In this document: positions 1 to 5,394 of the stretch, piece after piece
Layout: each line of letters starts with the position of its first letter
How positions within the stretch are numbered: position 1 is the stretch's first letter
Assembly (NCBI GenBank): GCA_013152075.1
Contig: JAADHD010000345.1
Location: forward strand, 720 to 6,113
Reading direction: 5' to 3'
DNA length: 5,394 nt
Source of the DNA: Verrucomicrobiota bacterium
Lineage (GTDB): Bacteria; Verrucomicrobiota; Verrucomicrobiia; Verrucomicrobiales; DEV007
Notes under the pieces: model-generated
Seen by the model: the letters and a program-made list of their open reading frames with translations, nothing else
Databases searched by the model: none
Told to the model about the DNA's origin: nothing
Made by a program: the position numbers and the translations under genes

Positions 1-35
1 GGGGTGTTGAGGGGCCTTAAATTAATCAATTCCGC

Positions 36-110
36 ACCACAGAATTGCATGAATTTAATAACCTTCTTACTCCTTCTCCCATTCGTGTTTATTGGTGTCC
101 ATTCGTGGTT
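36..110. repeat. Intergenic inverted-repeat element with 10-bp periodic 3' arm, next to the valS stop
   Basis: The right arm, read on the minus strand from position 107 down to 78, is three 10-bp units: CACGAATGGA, CACCAATAAA and CACGAATGGG. The left arm begins ACCACAGAAT (36-45), which matches the reverse complement of ATTCGTGGT (101-109) apart from one extra base (A41). The whole therefore forms an imperfect hairpin-like element of about 75 bp. It ends about 6 bases beyond the valS TAA. Its termini (AACCACG type) are shared with the element at 2862-2954. I recall sequences of this type as recurrent intergenic repeats in environmental bacterial genomes, including PVC members, but know no accepted name. 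It could act in valS 3'-end formation; no U-tract typical of an intrinsic terminator follows it. Confidence 0.55.
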
Positions 111-116
111 ATCTTT

Positions 117-2801
117 TTAGCTATCTAGATTAGCGATCATCTGTTGTAGCTCGGAGGCGCGGTCTTTCCAGTGTTGCTGGCGTTCGCGGTTTTCTTCGAT
201 GATGGCTTCGGGGGCGCGGGAGACGAATTTTTCATTGGCGAGTTTGCTGTTCACTTTAGTCAGTTCAGCCTGGGTTTTTTCCAGCTCTTTGCTGAGACGT
301 TTTTTCTCGGCGTCAATGTCGATCAGTCCTTCGAGTGGCATGTAGAGCTTGCCGATTGGGGTCAGGGTGACGGGAAGGCCTTGCTCGGCCTGATAGCCTT
401 TCTCGACGCTGACTTCCTGCGCGCCGCAAAGGCGGGCGAGCACGGACAGTTCGCTGTCGATCCAATCGACGCTTGAGTCGAGGATGAAGCGGACGTTGCG
501 GTTGGCGGCGAGATTGTATTCGGCCTTTAAGTTGCGGGCCCGGCCGACCGCTTCGTAAATAGCGGTGGTCTGTTCCTTGGCGGCGACGGCTCGTTCTTCA
601 CGCAAACCTTCGAACACGGGTTCAGTGGGCAGTTGCCGATTCATCAGGAACACTCCGTCTTCATTGAATCCGAAATTTTCCCAGAGCTCTTCCGTGATGT
701 GCGGCATGAAGGGGTGCAATAGTGCGAGGAAACGACGGAACACGGTGTCCATGGTTTCCAAAGTGGCGGCGCGAGCTGCCGGATCGGCGTCTTCGAAAAA
801 ATCGCCTTTGCAGGATTCCAGATACCAGTCGCAGTATTCGCTCCAGAAAAACTGGTAGAGCAGTTGGGCGATTTCGTTGAATTGATAATCTGCGTAGGCT
901 TGATCGATATTGCTTTGCAGCGCATCGAGTTTGGCGAGGATGTCGATGGCGTAGATAGATTTCTCTGCGGCGGTGACGCTGGCATCACTTTCCTGCATCT
1001 GACGATAGCGGGCAGCGTTCCAGAGTTTGGTGGCGAAGTTCCGGCCCTCGACGATTTGCTCTTCGTCGTAACGAATGTCGGTGCCCATCGGCGCGATGCG
1101 CATCAGGCCGAAGCGCACGCCGTCGGCTCCGTATTTGTCAATCAGGTCCAGCGGATCAGGAGAATTGCCAAGAGACTTGGAAAGTTTCCGTCCTTTGGCG
1201 TCACGGATGAGGCTGGTGAAAAATACATTCTTAAACGGCAGACCGTCGGCAAATTGGTAGCCGGCCATGATCATACGTGCGACCCAGAAGAAAATGATAT
1301 CCGGGCCGGTGACGAGGTCGCTGGTAGGATAGAATTTTTTTACGGTGGCGGTAGGCTCACCGTCCGAATTAGTCATGGTGGCAAAAGGCCACAGCCAGGA
1401 GCTGAACCAGGTGTCGAGCACGTCTTCATCGCGCACCCAGTTTTCCTCATCGTCCGGAGGGTGGATGCCGACATGCAGGTCGGCTGCGTCCATGCTGGAA
1501 TCGAGAGATTCGGCGTTTTGCAATTCTTCGGCTTTGTCCTTGCGGTACCAAACCGGGATCTGGTGTCCCCACCAGAGCTGACGGCTGATGCACCAGTCCT
1601 GGATGTTCTCCATCCAGTGCAGATAGGTTTTTTTCCAGCGCTCGGGGCGGAAACGAATTTCTTCGTTGGCAACGGCTTGGGTTGCTTCTTCGACTTTCGG
1701 GTATTTCAGGAACCACTGCATCGATACGCGTGGTTCGATCGGCACATCGGCGCGTTCACTAAAACCAACATTGTTTTCGTATTCCTCAATGCGAACGAGT
1801 AGTCCCATTTCGTCGAGTTTATCAGCGGCTTTGTCGCGGGCTTCAAAACGATCCATGCCGGCGAAGTCTTCTCCCGCCAGTTCATTCAGCGTCCCGTCGG
1901 GATTAAGCACGTCGATGATTTCCAGGTTATGTTTCAAGCCGATCTCGAAGTCGGCCTTGTCGTGAGCCGGGGTCACTTTCAACACACCTGTTCCAAATTC
2001 CGGATCGATGTGCTCATCGGCGATGATGGGAATCTCTTTTTCAGGAAAGGGGCGAATAGCTTTTTGTCCGATCAGGTGACCGTAACGTTTGTCGTTGGGA
2101 TTGACGGCAATGGCGGAATCGCCCATTAGCGTTTCCGGACGGGTGGTGGCGATTTCAAGAAAGGTGCCGCGTTCGGCGGCCAACTCATACTTGAGGTAGT
2201 AGAGTTTGCTTTTCTGAGGCTTCATGATGACCTCTTCATCCGACAGCGCGGTGAGAGAAGCCGGACACCAATTGACGATGCGTTTGCCGCGATAGATCAG
2301 CCCTTCATTGAAAAGGTCGACGAAAACCTTGGAGATCCAACGGGAGTAGTCTTCATCCATGGTGAAGCGTTCGCGTTCCCAATCACAGGAGCAGCCGAGG
2401 CGCTTCAATTGTTTGATGATGATGCCGCCGTGTTTTTCTTTCCAGTCCCATACCCGTTCGAGAAATTTTTCGCGACCCATATCGCGGCGAGTGATGCCTT
2501 CTTCCTTGCGTATTTGTTTCTCAACCTTGCTTTGAGTCGCAATGCCGGCGTGATCGGTGCCCGGCAGCCAGAGCACGTCTTTGTCTTCCATGCGCGCACG
2601 GCGAGCGAGGATGTCCTGGATGGTATTATTGAGCACATGGCCGAGATGAAGAATGCCCGTTACGTTGGGAGGCGGGATGACGATGGAAAAAGCCTCGTCT
2701 GAAGAATTTTCGTTGCCACGGAAGCAGTCGTTGTCGATCCAGCGGCTGTACCACTTGGTTTCAACATCTCCGGGTTGATAGGCTTTGGATATCTCGGTCA
2801 T
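117..2801 (-). CDS. valS: Valyl-tRNA synthetase (ValRS), complete
   Basis: Cytoplasmic class Ia aminoacyl-tRNA synthetase that charges tRNA-Val with valine and hydrolyses mischarged Thr-tRNA. The 894-residue length is normal for bacterial ValRS (roughly 880-950). Visible motifs in order: the PPPNVTG segment leading into the HIGH-type signature HLGH (residues 52-55); the CP1 editing domain with TTRPET (219-224) and GTGVLKVTPAHD (270-281), including the conserved editing-site Asp281; the SRQLWWGHQIPVW segment around His413; DEDVLDTWFSSWLWPF; and the second signature KLSKS (539-543), a Leu variant of KMSKS. An anticodon-binding helical domain follows, then a C-terminal coiled coil (about 828-892) introduced by GKLYMPLEGLID, typical of the ValRS tRNA-binding arm. 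The ATG start is well supported because an in-frame TAG lies four codons upstream (2811-2813). No Shine-Dalgarno sequence precedes it. No T-box leader is apparent. The stop is TAA. The identification is secure; only the lineage is uncertain. Confidence 0.98.
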   Translation of the reverse strand: MTEISKAYQPGDVETKWYSRWIDNDCFRGNENSSDEAFSIVIPPPNVTGILHLGHVLNNTIQDILARRARMEDKDVLWLPGTDHAGIATQSKVEKQIRKEEGITRRDMGREKFLERVWDWKEKHGGIIIKQLKRLGCSCDWERERFTMDEDYSRWISKVFVDLFNEGLIYRGKRIVNWCPASLTALSDEEVIMKPQKSKLYYLKYELAAERGTFLEIATTRPETLMGDSAIAVNPNDKRYGHLIGQKAIRPFPEKEIPIIADEHIDPEFGTGVLKVTPAHDKADFEIGLKHNLEIIDVLNPDGTLNELAGEDFAGMDRFEARDKAADKLDEMGLLVRIEEYENNVGFSERADVPIEPRVSMQWFLKYPKVEEATQAVANEEIRFRPERWKKTYLHWMENIQDWCISRQLWWGHQIPVWYRKDKAEELQNAESLDSSMDAADLHVGIHPPDDEENWVRDEDVLDTWFSSWLWPFATMTNSDGEPTATVKKFYPTSDLVTGPDIIFFWVARMIMAGYQFADGLPFKNVFFTSLIRDAKGRKLSKSLGNSPDPLDLIDKYGADGVRFGLMRIAPMGTDIRYDEEQIVEGRNFATKLWNAARYRQMQESDASVTAAEKSIYAIDILAKLDALQSNIDQAYADYQFNEIAQLLYQFFWSEYCDWYLESCKGDFFEDADPAARAATLETMDTVFRRFLALLHPFMPHITEELWENFGFNEDGVFLMNRQLPTEPVFEGLREERAVAAKEQTTAIYEAVGRARNLKAEYNLAANRNVRFILDSSVDWIDSELSVLARLCGAQEVSVEKGYQAEQGLPVTLTPIGKLYMPLEGLIDIDAEKKRLSKELEKTQAELTKVNSKLANEKFVSRAPEAIIEENRERQQHWKDRASELQQMIANLDS

Positions 2802-2861
2802 GGAGCGGAACTATTCGACGCTGAGGGCCTTTTGTAAAACTGAAATCGAGGGGGGGAAGGA

Positions 2862-2954
2862 AACCACGGATTACACGGATTACACGGATAAGAGGATATA
2901 AGAAGTAGTTTTGGGGTGTGAAAAGAATCGAGACAGTAAAATCATCTCGTGGTT
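2862..2954. repeat. Intergenic inverted-repeat element with 9-bp tandem repeat in the divergent promoter region
   Basis: Three tandem 9-bp units lie at 2865-2891: CACGGATTA, CACGGATTA and CACGGATAA. The element opens with AACCACGGAT (2862-2871). It closes with ATCTCGTGGTT (2944-2954), whose reverse complement AACCACGAGAT differs by a single inserted base. It therefore has matching inverted termini around a roughly 70-bp interior that is not obviously palindromic. It fills most of the gap between valS and the propeller gene and stops 11 bp before the latter's ATG. The terminus TCGTGGTTA (2947-2955) is identical to 103-111 in the other element. The tandem repeat and the terminal matches are directly visible; treating them as one element is inference. 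Confidence 0.6.
2937..2942 (+). promoter_or_regulatory. Possible -10 box (TAAAAT) for the propeller gene
   Basis: TAAAAT matches the sigma-70 -10 consensus at five of six bases and lies 23 bp before the ATG, which would give a short leader. No convincing -35 hexamer sits 16-18 bp upstream; TTGGGG at 2911 is 20 bp away. A second candidate, TATAAG at 2897-2902, is equally unsupported by a -35. Both lie inside the repeat element, so any promoter for this gene probably overlaps it. Confidence 0.2.
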
Positions 2955-2965
2955 AATTGATTCCC

Positions 2966-5394
2966 ATGACCTCCCTATATCGTTTTGTGATCGCTATCCT
3001 GAGTCTGGCAGTGGTTTCCCAGGCTGTGGCCGACGACTGGCCGACTTATCGAGCCAATGCTGCCCGTGATGGTTATACAGCTGATTCTCTGCCTGCCGAT
3101 CTCTCCCTGCATTGGACCTGGAAATCTCCTCATCCGCCTCATTCGGCGTGGCCGCGTTCGCAGCGGATGATTTTTGACCGCGTTTTCCATACCGTCATCG
3201 CCGATGGACGGGTATTTTTTGGCAGTTCTGTCGATCATCAAGTTCATGCGCTCGATGCCAAAACGGGCGAAGGGTTGTGGACGTTTTTCACCGGAGGGCC
3301 AGTTCGGTTTGCGCCCACGGTGTGGAGGGAAAAAGTCTATGCGGTGAGCGATGACGGGTATCTTTATTGTTTGGGTGCCGCGAGTGGAAAGCTTATCTGG
3401 AAACGCAGGGGTGGTCCGGATGATCGGAAAATATTGGGTAATGAGCGGATGGTTTCCTCATGGCCTGCACGAGGTGCTCCGGTCATTCACGATGATGTGC
3501 TGTATTTTGCCACAGGTATCTGGCCGACGGATGGCATCTTTCTTTACGCACTGGATCCCGTCGACGGCAAGGGGTTGTGGAAAAATGACAAAACTGGATC
3601 CATCTACATGCCGCAACCACATCCAGGAGCGGAAGCAAACAGTGGCACTTCGGCCCAGGGTTATTTGATGGCGAGTGGTGATCAACTATTTGTGCCGACA
3701 GGGCGAGCCGTGCCGGCGGTGTTTGATCGCAAAACAGCGGAGCTGAAATATTTTCACCTGCAGGCGAATACCAAAAACGGAGGGGCGGAAATCATGGCGC
3801 TTGGTGATCTGTTTTATAACGGTGCGCTCCCTTTCGAAATCAAAACCGGTCAATCGCGCCTGCCTGCAAAAAAGAAAATTCCCGGCGAGCTGACCCGCTT
3901 GGCAGATGGCTCGCTGGTGCAGACTTATCGTGAAGCGGTGACGGCCTATAAATGGGCAGAGGTAGAAAAAACGGATCGTAAAGGAGTTGTTACGACGGAG
4001 AATCAATTGCAGGCTTTGTGGTCAATTCCCAAGATTGGGGAATCGCGGGTGATCATCACGGCTGGCGATACCGTGGTTGCCGGTGGTGGCACCAAAACGA
4101 TTGTCGGGCTGGACAGCAAAACGCAGAAGACGCTTTGGCGGCATCGGGTCGATGGGGTGGTTTACGGTTTAGCCGCAGCAGACGGGCAATTGTTTGTCAG
4201 CACGGACTTGGGGACGATATATTGTTTTGGGGCAAAAGCAGCAGAGAAGCCCAAAGTGATTACGGCGAAAGTGGTGCCGTATCCCGAAGACCCGGTTGTC
4301 GTCAAGGCAGCTGATGAGATCATTCGGAAATCAGGGGTGAGCAGTGGGTATTGCCTGGATCTCGGTAGCGATGATGGCGCATTGGCTTATGAACTGACCA
4401 AACGCAGTGAGCTTTATATCTGCGGTATTGAAAGTGACCCGGCAAAGGTGGCTCTCGCGCGTAAAAAACTGGCGGCGGCGGGGGTTTACGGAAACCGGGT
4501 GGTGATTCATCAAGGGGAATTCGATAAAACCCTTTACCCGAAATATTTCGCTGACCTGATTGTTTCGTCGCAAGCTTTAAAAGAGGGGAGTGGTATTCTC
4601 AGTGAAAAAGAAACGTTCCGCCTGCAACGGCCTTATGGGGGCATGGCAGTTCTCGGGAAATCCAGCGCCTTGAAACTGAATAAACGTGAAGCTTTAAAAG
4701 GGGCCGGGGATTGGACTCATCAGTATTCCAATGCGGCTAATACCGGAGCCTCGAAGGACACTCTGATCAAAGGGCCACTGAGCATGTTGTGGTTCCGCGA
4801 TGTGGATGTCGAAATGCCGAGCCGACATGGCCGCGGCCCGGCTCCCTTGTTTTACGAAGGGCGTCTGATCGTTGAAGGGATTGATGAGTTAAGGGCGGTC
4901 AGCGCTTACAACGGCCAGGTGCTGTGGTCTTATTCCCTGCCGAAAATTCTCAGTGCATTTGACGCAGAGCATCTGATGGGCACGTCGGGAACCGGCAGTA
5001 ACTTTTGCATCAGCGATGGCAGTGTGTATCTGCGCAAAGGGGATCATTGCGTGCGCATCGATGCGGCGACAGGGAAAAAGTTGATGGAATTTACCGCGCC
5101 TAAAGTCGAGAAGGATCCAGCTATGCCTGATGTCTGGGCTCATATTGCCTGTGAGAAAGGCATCCTGTTTGGGTCCGTAGCCAACACCGGATTTGTGGTT
5201 GGTTTTCGATATGGGAAATCGGATATGGAAACGCAATTCACCCAGTCGAAGCTGTTGTTTGCAATGGATGCCGAGAACGGAAAAACAAAATGGCAGTTCA
5301 AAGCAAAATACGCGATCAAACACAACACTATCGCCATCGGTGACGGGAAAGTTTATTTCATTGATCGCCCCACTTCCGAAAAAGATGAAATGGA
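2966..5394 (+). CDS. Exported PQQ-like beta-propeller protein with embedded methyltransferase-like domain (3' end outside window)
   Basis: The frame is open for 809 codons from ATG 2966 to the window edge with no stop, so the C-terminus is missing. Residues 1-22 look like a Sec signal peptide: Arg6, a hydrophobic core, then AVA before DDW. The mature protein opens with DWPTYR (24-29). Propeller blades follow with the PQQ/BamB-like pattern of LDxxTGxxLW: about 83-110 (ALDAKTGEGLW), 124-150, 172-205 and 366-421 (LDSKTQKTLW). Residues about 439-565 resemble a class I SAM-dependent methyltransferase. A second propeller restarts at DWTHQY (582-587), with RHGRGP (620-625), AYNGQVLW (647-654), CVRIDAATGK (from 695) and AMDAENGKTKW (766-776). 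This resembles PVC-group propeller proteins annotated only by domain. The substrate and function are unknown, and it may be a periplasmic or surface protein. No CXXCH haem motif is visible, and PQQ binding itself is not shown. ATG is preferred; a TTG at 2957 is the only other in-frame start, because TAA lies at 2954-2956. No Shine-Dalgarno sequence is visible. Confidence 0.9.
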   Translation, partial: MTSLYRFVIAILSLAVVSQAVADDWPTYRANAARDGYTADSLPADLSLHWTWKSPHPPHSAWPRSQRMIFDRVFHTVIADGRVFFGSSVDHQVHALDAKTGEGLWTFFTGGPVRFAPTVWREKVYAVSDDGYLYCLGAASGKLIWKRRGGPDDRKILGNERMVSSWPARGAPVIHDDVLYFATGIWPTDGIFLYALDPVDGKGLWKNDKTGSIYMPQPHPGAEANSGTSAQGYLMASGDQLFVPTGRAVPAVFDRKTAELKYFHLQANTKNGGAEIMALGDLFYNGALPFEIKTGQSRLPAKKKIPGELTRLADGSLVQTYREAVTAYKWAEVEKTDRKGVVTTENQLQALWSIPKIGESRVIITAGDTVVAGGGTKTIVGLDSKTQKTLWRHRVDGVVYGLAAADGQLFVSTDLGTIYCFGAKAAEKPKVITAKVVPYPEDPVVVKAADEIIRKSGVSSGYCLDLGSDDGALAYELTKRSELYICGIESDPAKVALARKKLAAAGVYGNRVVIHQGEFDKTLYPKYFADLIVSSQALKEGSGILSEKETFRLQRPYGGMAVLGKSSALKLNKREALKGAGDWTHQYSNAANTGASKDTLIKGPLSMLWFRDVDVEMPSRHGRGPAPLFYEGRLIVEGIDELRAVSAYNGQVLWSYSLPKILSAFDAEHLMGTSGTGSNFCISDGSVYLRKGDHCVRIDAATGKKLMEFTAPKVEKDPAMPDVWAHIACEKGILFGSVANTGFVVGFRYGKSDMETQFTQSKLLFAMDAENGKTKWQFKAKYAIKHNTIAIGDGKVYFIDRPTSEKDEM
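4280..4660 (+). other. Methyltransferase-like domain inserted between two propellers
   Basis: This is a domain within the propeller gene, residues about 439-565. It shows the order expected of a class I Rossmann methyltransferase. A helix (AADEIIRKSG) leads into motif I, LDLGSDDG (464-471). The strand-2 acidic residue is Glu489 in CGIESDP, where the SAM ribose normally binds. A helix follows (AKVALARKKLAAAG), then a motif II-like HQGEF around Glu518, the strand-4 segment ADLIVSS (from 529), and a post-strand RPYGG turn (555-559). The usual DxGxGxG of motif I is altered: the middle glycine position is Asp469. The domain is short, about 125 residues, and no strands 6-7 are recognisable before the second propeller starts. 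The fold assignment is fairly sure; catalytic activity is doubtful. Confidence 0.7.

Larger units (their letters stand above)
2802..2965. other. Divergent intergenic region between valS and the propeller gene
   Basis: This 164-bp gap must hold the promoters for both genes. It contains a run of seven G (2850-2856) near the valS side and the repeat element at 2862-2954. On the minus strand, TTTTCA and TTATAT are spaced by 17 bp (about 2896-2924) and could be a weak valS promoter, but each hexamer is a poor consensus match. Neither start codon has a Shine-Dalgarno sequence. No riboswitch or T-box signature was recognised. Confidence 0.5.

Noticed and set aside
27..47. Perfect 6-bp inverted repeat CAATTC / GAATTG with a 9-base loop as a valS terminator
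   Set aside because: The stem is short and AT-rich, and no T-run follows it in the valS direction, so an intrinsic terminator is not supported.
1..120. Plus-strand frame 1 is open across the left edge to TAG at 118-120
   Set aside because: The translation runs through the repeat element (ending HSWLSF) and shows no protein family features. It is more likely chance readthrough of repeat DNA than the end of a gene.
864..1802. Long plus-strand open frame of 312 codons opposite valS
   Set aside because: It lies wholly antisense to a confidently identified valS. Its composition is that of a shadow frame and it has no recognisable domain, so it is a by-product of valS codon use.
2802..2900. T-box leader or other tRNA-responsive element upstream of valS
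   Set aside because: The leader is short, and I could not find a T-box consensus or an antiterminator/terminator pair with a T-run.
2975..5337. Several minus-strand and alternative-frame ORFs of 65-144 codons over the propeller gene
   Set aside because: The continuous plus-strand frame from 2966 to the edge explains the region with clear domain motifs, and these are shadows without recognisable features.

Overview
The window holds two divergently transcribed protein genes and two short intergenic repeat elements. The base composition looks mid-range, at roughly 50-55% GC by eye. The exported PQQ-type beta-propeller protein carries the signature DWPTYR and DWTHQY entry motifs. It also has an embedded methyltransferase-like domain. 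That architecture is, to my knowledge, typical of the Planctomycetes-Verrucomicrobia-Lentisphaerae (PVC) group. Neither gene has a Shine-Dalgarno sequence at its start, which fits but does not prove a PVC assignment. This lineage call is an inference from protein style and was not checked by a search.

Layout: positions 1-116 are non-coding and contain an imperfect inverted-repeat element (about 36-110) ending a few bases beyond the valS stop. Positions 117-2801 (minus strand) are a complete valyl-tRNA synthetase gene, valS, with intact synthetic and editing motifs. Positions 2802-2965 are the divergent intergenic region. Most of it is a second element of the same style (2862-2954), built on a 9-bp tandem repeat and closed by an inverted terminus. 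From 2966 to the right edge (plus strand) runs one uninterrupted frame of 809 codons with no stop, so this gene is cut by the window. It encodes a signal peptide, a first propeller, a class I methyltransferase-like domain and the first part of a second propeller.

The two genes have no evident functional link: one is cytoplasmic translation machinery, the other is predicted to be exported. The points most worth attention are the methyltransferase-like fold inside an apparently exported protein, its altered SAM-binding loop, and the pair of repeat elements bracketing valS. The second element reaches to within 11 bp of the neighbouring start codon, so it probably overlaps that gene's promoter. 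I saw no RNA genes, CRISPR array, insertion sequence, integrase or phage genes.
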